Shown here: one piece after another, positions 44,115 through 53,524 of the stretch
How positions within the stretch are numbered: position 1 is the first letter of the stretch
How the letters are laid out: each line of letters begins with the position of its first letter
The notes under the pieces: generated by a model
What the model saw: only the letters and a program-made list of their open reading frames with translations
What the model was told of the DNA's origin: nothing
Database searches by the model: none
Assembly: GCA_944383855.1 (NCBI GenBank)
Contig: CALWRB010000001.1
Span: 1-58,474, forward strand
Reading direction: 5' to 3'
Length of the DNA: 58,474 bases
Source: an uncultured Lachnospiraceae bacterium
Lineage (GTDB): Bacteria > Bacillota > Clostridia > Lachnospirales > Anaerotignaceae
Program-made: the position numbers and the translations under genes

Positions 44115-44471
44115 ATGAAAATACACATCAATTATCTGGGATTTCTGGCTTTGCCTGCGCTATTGGCGATCTTCGCCCCTTTGACCGGTAATACAGGGTT
44201 GTATGGTTTTTTAGGATTTTTATACTATCTGCGGTATTTTTTTATCCTGCCGGACGAGCTGTTTTTACTGCAGATCCGAAAAGCGGCGACTGCCGCATGG
44301 CTGACAGAGCTGGCACTGTTGGCGCCGTTGATGGCACTGTTACTTTTGCTGAAAGAAGAACGGGCGCTGCCTGTTTCCTTCGGACTGAGCTTTGCCGGCG
44401 CGATTTTTGTATTTACCATCTATCTGATGATATTGGAATATCGGGAAAGCCGAGGTGCCGCAGATGATTGA
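44115..44471 (+). CDS. small membrane protein paired with an XRE regulator
   Basis: The 118-residue protein has four hydrophobic helices and the stretch [23 protein letters not shown], recalling the DUF3796-type family often coupled with XRE regulators. Start after GAGGTG. It overlaps the regulator gene by 8 bases. Function unknown; the pair is probably autoregulated through the inverted repeat. Confidence 0.7.
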   Translation: MKIHINYLGFLALPALLAIFAPLTGNTGLYGFLGFLYYLRYFFILPDELFLLQIRKAATAAWLTELALLAPLMALLLLLKEERALPVSFGLSFAGAIFVFTIYLMILEYRESRGAADD

Positions 44472-44661
44472 AAACCGTATCAAAGAATTTCGTGCCAAAA
44501 GCGGCATGAAGCAGGAAGAACTTGCCGCCAAGGTCGGTGTGCGCCGCGAAACCATCGGCAATCTGGAAAAAGGGCGCTACAATCCTTCCCTGATCTTGGC
44601 ATGGCGGATCGCCGCGGTCTTTGGTGTGTCCATTGAGGAGATTTTTACCGTATCGGAATAA
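44464..44661 (+). CDS. XRE family transcriptional regulator (short)
   Basis: The 65-residue protein is almost entirely a Cro/C1-type helix-turn-helix ([46 protein letters not shown]). Overlaps the membrane protein gene (ATGATTGA). Such pairs usually repress their own promoter; the 17-bp inverted repeat at 44044-44090 is the likely binding site. Confidence 0.88.
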   Translation: MIENRIKEFRAKSGMKQEELAAKVGVRRETIGNLEKGRYNPSLILAWRIAAVFGVSIEEIFTVSE

Positions 44662-44678
44662 AAATAATATTTGCTATC

Positions 44679-44727
44679 AAAAAAAGAGAGCATCTGCGAA
44701 AAAAACGCGAAATCCTCTCTTTTTTTT
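44679..44727 (+). terminator. terminator of the membrane protein/XRE pair
   Basis: AAAAGAGAG pairs with CTCTCTTTT. Confidence 0.65.
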
Positions 44728-44798
44728 CTCTCTCTTTTTTCCCGCAAAGCAGAGTATATTTTTTCTCTCTGCCCGCGCCGCAAAAAGCGGCAGTGCGG

Positions 44799-45506
44799 TC
44801 ACATACCCGTACCGAGCATAAACATATTCGTCCGCCGAATCGTCTTGATCTCATCTTTTTGGAACACCAATTCCTTCTCCAGCTCCTCGGTCAGCGCAAG
44901 CTCCTGCGGCGAAAGGATAAATTTCATCGCCACCGGCAAAAGCGGCTGTGTCGTGATGCCGCATAACAGCCCCGACATCTTCCCCGTCTGGTCAAAAGAA
45001 TTGATGGCATACATAAAAATGCGCTCCACGCCGTTGCTTTGGTTTTCAAACAAAAAATCGGTGCAGGCGTCCAGTCTGCGCATACTGCCGCTGTAAAGAT
45101 ATTTGCAGCTGTGACACGCATCAAAGCTTTCCACGTCCAGATACAGCTGCGCTTTCGCCGTGCTTTCGTGCAGATCCGCCTGCAGGTCGATCGCACTTTG
45201 AATGATCCTGCCCTGCCTGCCGTTATAATAATACAGGTACAGTCTGGTGCGCTTTCTGCTTTTCTTTGCGCTCCACGCATCGTCCTGTTTTACCGTGTCA
45301 TATTCCATCAGCTGCTCCACGGACACCTGCAGCGTTTGCGCAATGAAAGCCAGTGTTTCTATATCTAACGCGATCTCGCCGTTTTCATACTTGGATACGG
45401 TCGCCTTGCTTTTTTGGATCCGCGCGGCAAGCGTTTCGATGGTCATGCCTGCTTTCTTTCGATAAAAACGTATTTGCTTTCCGATATGCACACTGATCTC
45501 TTTCAT
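44799..45506 (-). CDS. XRE-type regulator with a C-terminal sensor-like region
   Basis: The 235-residue protein has an N-terminal helix-turn-helix (about 6-63, GKQIRFYRKKAGMTIETLAARIQKSKATVSKYENGEI) followed by about 165 residues including two cysteines in DACHSCKYLY. The start was placed at the ATG after AAAGGACGG rather than the longer ORF start. The ligand for the C-terminal region is unknown. It stands alone. Confidence 0.78.
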   Translation of the reverse strand: MKEISVHIGKQIRFYRKKAGMTIETLAARIQKSKATVSKYENGEIALDIETLAFIAQTLQVSVEQLMEYDTVKQDDAWSAKKSRKRTRLYLYYYNGRQGRIIQSAIDLQADLHESTAKAQLYLDVESFDACHSCKYLYSGSMRRLDACTDFLFENQSNGVERIFMYAINSFDQTGKMSGLLCGITTQPLLPVAMKFILSPQELALTEELEKELVFQKDEIKTIRRTNMFMLGTGM

Positions 45507-46038
45507 TACAAAAGCCACCGTCCTTTCGAAAGACATTTTTTTATCAAACAAGCTGCCGTTTTTTCTCTTTTTATTTGTTATAGTTTATCATAAAACGGTT
45601 GCTTTTTCCATGTATTTCTTACAAAAATGCAGATCCCGCACTTTTTTATACAAAAGCGACGGCACCTTGCGGAAAAAAACCTTCCTTTCCCTTTCCGCGC
45701 CCGCTCGGAAGGAGCGCGGCAAATATAAGGTTGCCTTCCTTTTTTGTCTATTCTGCCTTTTTTCTCTTGACTGACAAGTTACAATTTTTTGCCATATTCC
45801 GCCTTATCATTTGGTAAAAAAGACGAAAAATGGGTCTATTTTCTTAAAATTTTGATGAATTGTTTTGTAAATACGACTTTTTGTGGTATACTAAAGGCAA
45901 GAATTTCCATTCCCCCTTTTTTCCATACTGTTTTTTCTTTTTCCCAAGTTTGTTTTTTCTGTTATTCGAGGCATCGAAAAAATCCTTTCAAGCCGCTTAC
46001 CGTCGAAATATTTTTTTACCCGGGGAGGTCGAACACGC
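45507..46038. other. intergenic region before brnQ
   Basis: No gene is visible. Near 45686-45715 lies a hairpin CCGCGC/GCGCGG. The brnQ promoter is TTGTAA (45865-45870) and TATACT (45887-45892), 16 bases apart. A leader of about 140 nt follows with no T-box or leucine leader that I can recognise. Confidence 0.55.
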
Positions 46039-47196
46039 ATGAATTTTCGCAAAAAGATTCTGGATGTACTCGTCATTGGCTTTGCTTTGTTTGCCATGTT
46101 TTTCGGTGCGGGAAATTTGATTTTCCCACCTTTTTTGGGCATGGAAACCGCCCACAACTGGCCGCTCGCGTTTTTATGCTACTTTATCGCGGACGTCGGT
46201 CTGGCACTGCTTGCGGTGTATGCCATGGTGCGCTTTGAGGACGTTTCCATTGACAGTATCACGCAGGTCTTAGGCAAAAAAGCCTCTATTTTACTGAACA
46301 CACTGGTGGTTTTATGCATCGGTCCGCTGCTTGCACTGCCGCGTACCGCAGCGACTACCTTTGAAATGGCGATCATGCCGTTTTTCCCGACAACAAACTC
46401 TTGGATATTCGGCGCCATCTTTTTTGCCCTGACTTTATTTTTGACTCTGCGCCCCAGCGGCGCGGTGGATATCGTAGGCAAATACCTGACACCTTGTCTG
46501 GTGGTCTGTCTGCTGGTGCTGATTATCCTTGGCATACTGGACCCGATCGGTCCCATCATCACCACAGAGTCCGCACACGCCGTATCGGAAGGCATTTTAG
46601 CGGGATACCAGACAATGGACGTACTGGCGGCTATGATCTTTATTTCTCTGGCGGTTTCCGCCGCACAGAAAAAAGGCTATTACGGGAAAGATACTTCTTC
46701 CGTCGTGCTGTTAGCGGGTCTGGTTTCCGCAGCGGCATTATTCATCATCTACGGCGGGCTTTGCTACCTTGGCGCGACCGCTTCCTCGCAGGCGCACTGG
46801 TACACCACCCCCACCACACTGACGGTAGCCGTCACACAGGCGATCGCAGGGCATTACGGTGTTTTGCTGTTGGCGATCATTGTAACATTCGCCTGCCTGA
46901 CGACCTCGATCGGCTTGACTTCCGCCTGTGCCGGGTATTTCTCGCACCTGAGCGGAAATAAAGTTTCCGAGCCGATCTGTGTCATCATCATCGTCGTATT
47001 CAGCTATGTGGTTTCTAATTTCGGTATCTCTACGATCATACAGTTTTCCTCACCGATCCTTTCTATCCTCTATCCTGTGGTGATCGTTTTGATTTTATTA
47101 TCTTTTTTCCGAAAATACATCAAACAGGTGGCAGTTTACCGTATCTGCGCGCTGGTGGTACTGCTCATCAGCGCCGCCACGACACTGCTTGGCTGA
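46039..47196 (+). CDS. brnQ: branched-chain amino acid carrier BrnQ
   Basis: The 385-residue cation-coupled importer of leucine, isoleucine and valine has about 11-12 helices. It opens with the family signature GFALFAMFFGAGNLIFPPFLG and contains LPRTAATTFEMA. It is somewhat shorter than typical members of 430 or so residues. The start follows GGGGAGG. A strong bidirectional terminator follows. Confidence 0.9.
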   Translation: MNFRKKILDVLVIGFALFAMFFGAGNLIFPPFLGMETAHNWPLAFLCYFIADVGLALLAVYAMVRFEDVSIDSITQVLGKKASILLNTLVVLCIGPLLALPRTAATTFEMAIMPFFPTTNSWIFGAIFFALTLFLTLRPSGAVDIVGKYLTPCLVVCLLVLIILGILDPIGPIITTESAHAVSEGILAGYQTMDVLAAMIFISLAVSAAQKKGYYGKDTSSVVLLAGLVSAAALFIIYGGLCYLGATASSQAHWYTTPTTLTVAVTQAIAGHYGVLLLAIIVTFACLTTSIGLTSACAGYFSHLSGNKVSEPICVIIIVVFSYVVSNFGISTIIQFSSPILSILYPVVIVLILLSFFRKYIKQVAVYRICALVVLLISAATTLLG

Positions 47197-47205
47197 AAAA
47201 AACAC

Positions 47206-47246
47206 AAAAACCGTACGTTTGTCTTTTCAAACGTACGGTTTTTTTT
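47206..47246. terminator. bidirectional terminator between brnQ and the SulP gene
   Basis: AACCGTACGTTTG pairs perfectly with CAAACGTACGGTT; A and T runs flank it. Confidence 0.85.
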
Positions 47247-47253
47247 ATGCCGT

Positions 47254-48903
47254 TTATGCTTGTCTGCAAGCAGGCATCGGGCGGTTTGTCAAAAGCACCC
47301 GCTCCACGCTCCAGTAGAAGTTTTCCTCCCCGATCAGTTCGTGCAGATCGGCACGGCGCATCATTTTCATCGCATGCGTCGGCAGTCCGCAGACCACGAC
47401 GTCCATTCCCTTATCCCGCAGCTGTTTTACCAACGTACGCAATGTTTCTGCGCAGGAAATATCGATATTGGAAACACCGCGCATGGATAACAGCAGGGTA
47501 TCGCAGCCGTCCAGATGTTCCGCGATCTCAGAAACACTTTGCGTATTGGCAAATATCATCGGTCCTGTGATATACGCTACCCTTGCGTGCGCATAACGCT
47601 CCCGCAGCGCAGGGTCTGTCACATGCATACGGTCCATATCCACATCTTCGTAATTGATCTCGATAAAAGACAGGCGGGTGACCAGAAAAACCAGACCGAT
47701 CAAAACACCGATCATGATCGCCACTGTCAAATCAAACACGATCGTTGCCGCCATGGTCGCAAGAAACTCTAACATCGCGCCTTTGAAACGGTGGGAGAAA
47801 ATATAGCGGATACTTTTCCACTCATTCATGCGCCACGCCGTCACCATCAGCACCCCTGCCAGCGCGGACATCGGGATCTGACTCATCACGGGTGCCAATA
47901 CGAACATGGAGATCAAAAGCCCGACCGCATGAAAAATACCTGTCAATCTGGTACGCGCACCGGAACGGATCGCTACACTGGTACGCGCGATCGCCGCCGT
48001 TGCCGGAATACCGCCGAAAAACGGCAGCAGGATATTACCCACACCCTGCGCGATCAGTTCCTGATTGCTTTTTAGTCTGACCCCTGTCATCTGACCGGCA
48101 CTCGCACCGCAAAGCAGGCTTTCGATCATGCCTAATACCGCAATACTGATGGCAGGCGTGATCAACTCCTTCAGCGTTCCCAACTGCAAAGAAGAAAGGC
48201 GCAGGCTGTTTTCCGGAAAGAGCGTCTGCGGGATCTCACCGACGACAGCCACTTCTAACCCCATCAACATAGATGCCGCTGTTGCCAGAATAATGCCAAG
48301 CAGGGAAGCAGGTACCACAGCATTCCATTTTTTCGGAAAGACCACCATAAACAGCACCACAAACGCGCCGATGGCAACCGTAGTCAAATCGGGAGAAAAG
48401 CCTAATGTGCCATAGCTGAGCAGTTTCGCAACAGCACTGTTTCCTTCCGATACCGTACCGAAGAAATTATCCACCTGCCCCAGCGCGATGATCACGGCAA
48501 TGCCTGAGGTAAATCCTGTAATAACAGGAGCGGGGATAAATGCCGTAAGCTTGCCCAGATGCAAAATTCCCGCCAGAAGCAGTAAGATCCCTGCCAGAAG
48601 CGTCGCGATAAACACACCGTCCAAGCCATAGCTTGCCACCAAAGAGATCAAAACCGCGCTCATTGCGCCTGTCGGTCCCGAGATCTGATAATATCCGCCT
48701 GCCAAAAGGCTCATCACAAACCCCGCCACAATCGCAGTAATCAGCCCCGCCGCAGCGTCCGCCCCTGAGCTGACACCGAAAGCAAGCGCCAACGGCAGCG
48801 CGACTGCCGCCACCGTCAGCCCCGCCATCAAATCTTTCATCAGATCCGCCGTGCCATACCCATGAAATTCCTGTTTCAAATCCTCTGCGAACGCGCGCAG
48901 CAT
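47254..48903 (-). CDS. SulP/SLC26 family anion transporter with STAS domain
   Basis: The 549-residue transporter has an N-terminal membrane region of about 14 helices (signature GLTVAAVALPLALAFGVSSGADAAAGLITAIVAG) and a C-terminal cytosolic STAS domain (about 435-540, ITGPMIFANTQSVSEIAEHL, MRGVSNIDISCAETL). It transports sulfate, bicarbonate or a similar anion; sequence does not decide. The start follows GGAAGGGAG. Monocistronic and convergent with brnQ. Confidence 0.92.
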   Translation of the reverse strand: MLRAFAEDLKQEFHGYGTADLMKDLMAGLTVAAVALPLALAFGVSSGADAAAGLITAIVAGFVMSLLAGGYYQISGPTGAMSAVLISLVASYGLDGVFIATLLAGILLLLAGILHLGKLTAFIPAPVITGFTSGIAVIIALGQVDNFFGTVSEGNSAVAKLLSYGTLGFSPDLTTVAIGAFVVLFMVVFPKKWNAVVPASLLGIILATAASMLMGLEVAVVGEIPQTLFPENSLRLSSLQLGTLKELITPAISIAVLGMIESLLCGASAGQMTGVRLKSNQELIAQGVGNILLPFFGGIPATAAIARTSVAIRSGARTRLTGIFHAVGLLISMFVLAPVMSQIPMSALAGVLMVTAWRMNEWKSIRYIFSHRFKGAMLEFLATMAATIVFDLTVAIMIGVLIGLVFLVTRLSFIEINYEDVDMDRMHVTDPALRERYAHARVAYITGPMIFANTQSVSEIAEHLDGCDTLLLSMRGVSNIDISCAETLRTLVKQLRDKGMDVVVCGLPTHAMKMMRRADLHELIGEENFYWSVERVLLTNRPMPACRQA

Positions 48904-49232
48904 ATCGAAAACTCCCTTCCGCCTTTTTCCTCTTTTTTCTTTTTTCTATTTCATCTTTTCACGTTTGTGGGGCAAAATTTACCCACATCACGCACACCAC
49001 CTCATCATAGCAGAAGCCTGCCGCTTTCTCAAGGCAAAAAAGGACTAAAATACCGCTTCTTTTCCGATCGTTTTCTTCTCTTTTCCACAAAAAAACGACT
49101 TGAAACGGCGCTTTTTCTTTTTTCCGACGCCTGACAGCGATCTCCGCTTTCCATCCTTGTCAAATTCCCCGTCATATGGTAAAATAAAAACAAATTCAAA
49201 AAATTGTTTTTATTTCTACGGGGAGGAACTCT
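48904..49232. other. intergenic region between SulP and TetR genes
   Basis: Apart from the TetR promoter and operator at 49157-49215, I see no gene or RNA here. Confidence 0.5.
49157..49215 (+). promoter_or_regulatory. TetR promoter with 12-bp inverted-repeat operator
   Basis: TTGTCA (49157-49162) and TAAAAT (49180-49185) are 17 bases apart. AAATAAAAACAA (49182-49193) is perfectly inverted as TTGTTTTTATTT (49204-49215) and covers the -10 box and start point, as expected for autorepression. Confidence 0.75.
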
Positions 49233-49862
49233 ATGCCGAAAGTCGCTTATTCCGAAGAAGAACGGGAACAGCTGCGCTTAACGCTGCTGGAAAACACACT
49301 TCGCCTGATCGCAAAACAAGGCATACAACACACAACGGTAGAGCAGATCTATCGCAGCGCGAATATTTCCCGCACATTTTTTTACAGCTTTTTTTCTTCC
49401 AAGGAAGAGCTCGTCATCGAAGCATTGTATTTGCAGCAGCCAAAACTGATCGCTTACGCGGCAAAACTGACGGCAGATACTTCGCTTTCTTGGAAAGATG
49501 CCCTTCGTCAATTTCTGTACGCCTGCTGTTACGGTGAGCAGTACGGCATTGCCGTTATGAGCATCGAAGAACAGCAGCAGTTATTTCAGCGCATGAGCCC
49601 CGATTGCTGTAGGACCTTCCGCGAAAAGCAATTTCGCCTGTTCGGCGATATTCTGCGTGTTTTTGGCGTTCATGCTTCCATGGAAAATATTCAGTTGTTT
49701 ACAAATCTGTTTTTGAGTATCCTTATTTTGCGGAAAGCCATGCCGCAAACGCTGCCTTTGCTTGTGCCGGAAGCCGCAGACCGCACTGTTGCCTTTCAGC
49801 TCAATGCCCTGATCGATGCCATCGAAACCATAAAACACAGGCAGCCGTCCGCAAACGGCTGA
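49233..49862 (+). CDS. TetR family transcriptional regulator
   Basis: The 209-residue protein has an N-terminal TetR helix-turn-helix (IAKQGIQHTTVEQIYRSANISRTFFYSFFSSKEEL) and a helical ligand domain. Start after GGGGAGGA. It is likely a repressor binding the inverted repeat in its own promoter and a similar one 60 bases downstream of the gene, ahead of the next transcription unit. Confidence 0.88.
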   Translation: MPKVAYSEEEREQLRLTLLENTLRLIAKQGIQHTTVEQIYRSANISRTFFYSFFSSKEELVIEALYLQQPKLIAYAAKLTADTSLSWKDALRQFLYACCYGEQYGIAVMSIEEQQQLFQRMSPDCCRTFREKQFRLFGDILRVFGVHASMENIQLFTNLFLSILILRKAMPQTLPLLVPEAADRTVAFQLNALIDAIETIKHRQPSANG

Positions 49863-49880
49863 CAGAAACACAAAAAAACG

Positions 49881-49920
49881 ATCCGTTCCGACAGAAGCGG
49901 GGACGGATTTTCCTTTTCCC
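49881..49920 (+). terminator. terminator of the TetR gene
   Basis: ATCCGT and ACGGAT pair, followed by TTTTCCTTTT. Confidence 0.6.
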
Positions 49921-49959
49921 AAAATAAAAACAAAATTTAAAATTTATCTTTATTTTTAT
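49921..49959 (+). promoter_or_regulatory. second TetR-like operator before the 50048 gene
   Basis: AAAATAAAAACAAAATTT and the complement of the following 18 or so bases form an imperfect palindrome (15 of 18). The left arm contains the AAATAAAAACAA half-site of the TetR operator. Confidence 0.5.
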
Positions 49960-50047
49960 GCTGTAAACAGCAGTCCATTGCGTTTTTTTACGCGGGCTGC
50001 TTCCATAAAAAACAAATAACAAATAACAATGTCAGGAGGGATTTTTT

Positions 50048-50533
50048 ATGGGACTGTTTGGAAAACTGTTCAAAGGGCCTGAAATCGACATGGAAAAAAG
50101 CAATGCAAACGCAGCAAAAATGCGTGCATTGTTCGATCACGTCGTACCGGAAGGCGCAAAGTATCGTCTGATCTTCGGCTATACGGAAGATGTATCGCGT
50201 TTTAATTTCGGCTTTGTTCACGGCAGCAAAACCAAAATCGGCAATCTGATCGTAGGCTGGGACGAGGCAAGCAAAACCATCGTTGTCGTGCCTACCGTAC
50301 CCGACCTTTCCGGCTGCGGCGATGCGACTTTCTACCGCCAAGGCGAAATTTTAAAGGCATATCGGAATAAATACCCCACAGACGCATTTGTGATCTATCC
50401 CGACAAAAAGGGGTATATTGCGATCAATGCTTACGACTGGTTAGATGACGAAAGCCTGTATGTCTACGTTTCACAGGAAGAAGAACTGAAGGCATTTACG
50501 GACTTCTTCCAGAGTCAGTTTGCGACCAAGTGA
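50048..50533 (+). CDS. protein of unknown function, probable TetR target
   Basis: The 161-residue protein has no recognised domain; it begins MGLFGKLFKGPE and looks soluble, mixed alpha/beta. Start after CAGGAGGG. Followed by a small membrane protein gene. The operator-like palindrome upstream suggests control by the TetR regulator. Confidence 0.6.
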   Translation: MGLFGKLFKGPEIDMEKSNANAAKMRALFDHVVPEGAKYRLIFGYTEDVSRFNFGFVHGSKTKIGNLIVGWDEASKTIVVVPTVPDLSGCGDATFYRQGEILKAYRNKYPTDAFVIYPDKKGYIAINAYDWLDDESLYVYVSQEEELKAFTDFFQSQFATK

Positions 50534-50540
50534 GGTGCCT

Positions 50541-50729
50541 ATGGTGTGGTCGGATATTGCAAAAATCATTTTGGTTCTGCTTGTGATCGTAATCATTGGC
50601 AATCTTTGGTTTCATTTTGTGGACGGACTGTTGGAAAAAATCAAAGGGGTACTCTTTCCCCCTAAAAACAGCGTCTGGCATACACTGCCCGAGGAAACGA
50701 AACAGGAAACGGAAGAAACAAAACAGTGA
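50541..50729 (+). CDS. small single-helix membrane protein
   Basis: The 62-residue protein has one transmembrane helix (IAKIILVLLVIVIIGNLWF) and a polar acidic tail ending in EETKQETEETKQ. The start follows GAGGTG, which overlaps the stop of the preceding gene, so the two form an operon. Confidence 0.6.
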   Translation: MVWSDIAKIILVLLVIVIIGNLWFHFVDGLLEKIKGVLFPPKNSVWHTLPEETKQETEETKQ

Positions 50730-51046
50730 TAAAACCGCAAAAAAACCGCCTGCCAAAAAAGCAGGCGGTTGTTGTATGCAAAAAAAATCGGCACCACTCC
50801 TCAAAGGCTCTTTGTTTTGCAAGCCTTTGGCAAGTAAACAGAGCTATCCGGCAAAACTTCCATCGGCAAAAAGCCTTGAGCCTTCGGCTTTCCCACATCA
50901 AAAACGGATTCCGACTGCGGGATTTTCGCTTGCGGAACGAAGCGTTCCCAAACCCTTCCGCATTCTTGAAAAAGTGTAAACACTATTTTTCTCTCCACTC
51001 TAAAACCGCCTGCCAAAAAAGCAGGCGGCTTTTTCTTGCATTTCTT
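50730..51046. other. intergenic region with duplicated terminator and dispersed repeat
   Basis: No gene is visible. The same hairpin core, ACCGCCTGCCAAAAAAGCAG, occurs at about 50746-50772 and again at 51003-51029. Between them, 50860-50983 resembles 19984-20107. Confidence 0.55.
50860..50983 (+). repeat. dispersed intergenic repeat, copy B
   Basis: Related to 19984-20107 in motif order and spacing; includes the small stem AAAGCC/GGCTTT. Confidence 0.45.
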
Positions 51047-52945
51047 TCAGGATACCGACTGCAAAATGCTCTCTGCGTCGGACCAATGCGCACCCACCAG
51101 TCGGTCGTAGGTGATCATACGCTGTATATCGACCCAGCTTTTTTCCTCCTCTGTCAGCTCCATCGCCAAACGCACGTTATAAACAGGCAGCGCCTCGCCG
51201 AATGCTGTCAGGAAATTCTGATACACGCTTTGCGGCGCGCCGATCAGCTGTCCCGCCGCCGTCATCAGCAAATAAGAGGAAATCTCATTTTCCGTGCCTT
51301 CTTGCAGCATCGTGCTCTCGCCCAGATCAAAATTGGCATAAATCAAAAACGGCGTGGACTGCAAAAACATTTTCTCCTCTGTCCCGACATTCAGCACATC
51401 GTCAATGATACCCGTTTGCACATATGCCCCGTAATTAGCGCCCAATGTCGGCAGGTGATCACCGAAATAAATCAGTATCGTATCCCGTTCTCTCTGATCG
51501 ATCGCATCTGTCAGCTTTTTCAGCGCACGGTCTGCGTCCTGCATACACTGCGTATACTGCTGCAATGTGTAAAGCACATCTTCCGACAGCACATCGCTTT
51601 CCACCGTGATCTCGGTTTCTGCAAACTTATCCTGATACGGCTGATGCGATTCCATGCTGATACCGAATAAAAACAGCGGGTCGTCCGCCTGCTCCAAGTA
51701 ATACAGCAGGTAGTCGACAAACGTATCGTCGGAAACCTGATTGCCGCGTGTTGTGACGGAAATAGGCAGTTCAGAAAGCGTATCCTCAAAATACAAATGC
51801 TCAAAACCAAGGTAACCGTACGCATTATCCCGGAAATAAAATGCCGAGGAGTACGGGTGCAGTGCCACAGTCTGATACCCCAAAGAGCGGTACAGCGAAG
51901 CAAAGCTCTCCAATGGCTGCTGCACATACTGGTACGGAATGGAGCCGCCCGGCAGGTAGTCCGTCGAAAGCCCCGTCAGTACTTCAAACTCGGGGCGTAC
52001 TGTACCGCCGCCAAAGCCTGTGGTATAAAACTTTCCGCTAAAGGCGCCTTCTCGTGATGCGATCTCACGGTAGTTTGCCAAAGGATCCTCCGAAAACGTG
52101 ACGCCCGGCAGCGTCGTCGGGTCCCAAAAGCTCTCGCTCAAGACCAGAATAATATCCGGTGCACAAAAATCCTCCGCCGCTTCCTGCGCCGCATACGGCG
52201 CCAAAGCGGTTTCGATTGCTTCTTGGCTGTAGCCTTCCGGCTTTTCCACGGAACGGCTGACGGTATTGACAAAAAACGCACCGACAAAACCGTTGGAAAG
52301 GTAATTGGAGCTTTGCAATGCCATATCTTCCAGATACAGCCCGTTTTCATTCAACAAATTTTGGGCTTTTTCCGCCGTGGATACCTGCGTGAAGCAGCAA
52401 AGCAGTGCGATCAGTGCCACAGGCAGCCGCACAAACCATGCCGCAGGCAGGCTGATCCGCGCCCACCACGCGGGAAGGATTGCCAAAAACAGCAGTACAT
52501 ACAGCAAAATATACGCCCACGGGAACGATACGGAAATAAAGTCCGTCAGTTCACTGATATTGCCCGTCTGCAAAAAATCCCAAGGATAGAGGTATTCCCC
52601 CAATATCGCGTATTTTAGGTAATCCGCCAGCGAAAAGCCGACCGTCAGCGCAAAAAAGCAAAGCATTGCCGCCCATGCCCGTTTGGTCACAAGCCACACG
52701 ATCACATATCCGATCGCCAATGCCAATGCCAAAAACAGCGCCGTTTGGGTATGCCCCGTCAAGAAATTCCACCAACGGGAACGGTTGGCAAAGTGAATGT
52801 ACTCCAACACGGCATAACAGCCAAACGGATAGCAGACAGCCGCCGCAAGACCCAGCCAAAACACGACCTTTTCCATCCACGACTGCGGATAGCGCCTTTG
52901 TTTCGGGCGGTGCGCTTGGATATGCCGCCGTATCTTTTCCCACAT
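51047..52945 (-). CDS. LTA synthase family sulfatase
   Basis: The 632-residue membrane-bound phosphoglycerol transferase has five N-terminal helices (to about residue 190) and an extracellular sulfatase domain. The nucleophile Thr lies in TTGFGGGTVRPEFEVLTG, and metal residues lie in LSESFWDP and FGDHLPTLG. It would polymerise glycerol phosphate for lipoteichoic acid or transfer it to another glycan. The start was placed at MWEK, about 11 bases after AAAGGAG. Terminator at 51003-51036. Confidence 0.88.
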   Translation of the reverse strand: MWEKIRRHIQAHRPKQRRYPQSWMEKVVFWLGLAAAVCYPFGCYAVLEYIHFANRSRWWNFLTGHTQTALFLALALAIGYVIVWLVTKRAWAAMLCFFALTVGFSLADYLKYAILGEYLYPWDFLQTGNISELTDFISVSFPWAYILLYVLLFLAILPAWWARISLPAAWFVRLPVALIALLCCFTQVSTAEKAQNLLNENGLYLEDMALQSSNYLSNGFVGAFFVNTVSRSVEKPEGYSQEAIETALAPYAAQEAAEDFCAPDIILVLSESFWDPTTLPGVTFSEDPLANYREIASREGAFSGKFYTTGFGGGTVRPEFEVLTGLSTDYLPGGSIPYQYVQQPLESFASLYRSLGYQTVALHPYSSAFYFRDNAYGYLGFEHLYFEDTLSELPISVTTRGNQVSDDTFVDYLLYYLEQADDPLFLFGISMESHQPYQDKFAETEITVESDVLSEDVLYTLQQYTQCMQDADRALKKLTDAIDQRERDTILIYFGDHLPTLGANYGAYVQTGIIDDVLNVGTEEKMFLQSTPFLIYANFDLGESTMLQEGTENEISSYLLMTAAGQLIGAPQSVYQNFLTAFGEALPVYNVRLAMELTEEEKSWVDIQRMITYDRLVGAHWSDAESILQSVS

Positions 52946-53100
52946 AGACCTGAAAACTCCTTTCCCTTTCGGCAAGCAAACGGTTTTTTCTTCCGCTTTG
53001 CTAAAATTTTGCCGGTTGCTTGGAATAAAGATGTCCCCGCATCTTTTTTCCTCCTATTATCTCTCTGTTTTTCGCCGATTGCAAATGCTTTTTCATTAAG

Positions 53101-53231
53101 TCATGACCACCCGTGACAACGGGTGGCATGACCAAGCCCTAAAAGGGCATAATACAGGCTGAGCCTAAAGGCTCACTGAATGATTTGCCAACCGCATAGT
53201 TTTCACAGGCCGCCGCTAAAGCGGCCTGTTT
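53101..53231 (-). repeat. hairpin-rich end of an IS200/IS605 element
   Basis: Four hairpins follow each other: CCACCCGT/ACGGGTGG within TCATG/CATGA (53101-53131), GCCCT/AGGGC, GAGCC/GGCTC and CAGGCCGC/GCGGCCTG (53206-53228). Such unpaired-end hairpins serve as recognition sites in this family. The rest of 52946-53100 shows no gene. Confidence 0.6.
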
Positions 53232-53372
53232 TTATGCCTTGGTATTCTTGTCACCCGTAAACGGGTCTATGTATTCCTTGAGCGTTATCTGGTCTGATGC
53301 TATGTCTTCCTGTAGTTGATTATGGATGTATTCCGCTATTGCTTTCTTATTCCGTCCCACCGTATCGACATA
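53232..53372 (-). pseudogene. IS200/IS605 TnpA transposase remnant
   Basis: The last 46 codons read YVDTVGRNKKAIAEYIHNQL, then QEDIASDQITLKEYIDPFTG, ending NTKA, which is the C-terminus of a Y1 transposase. An in-frame stop lies directly upstream and the catalytic HUH and tyrosine parts are absent. Inactive remnant. Confidence 0.7.
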
Positions 53373-53524
53373 TCATCTTGATCTACGCTATGACTTCTTT
53401 TCTGGGATGCGTTTCAGCATTTCGCTGAATTTCACCACTGCAATCTCTCAACTGAAAATGGATTACGGTTATTTTAATGTGAGGTACGAAACTCGAACGT
53501 AATCGCGGAAAGGGAAGCTTTGGT

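Noticed and set aside
45893..46038. T-box or leucine leader for brnQ
   Set aside because: No T-box core, no terminator and no run of branched-chain codons in a short frame.
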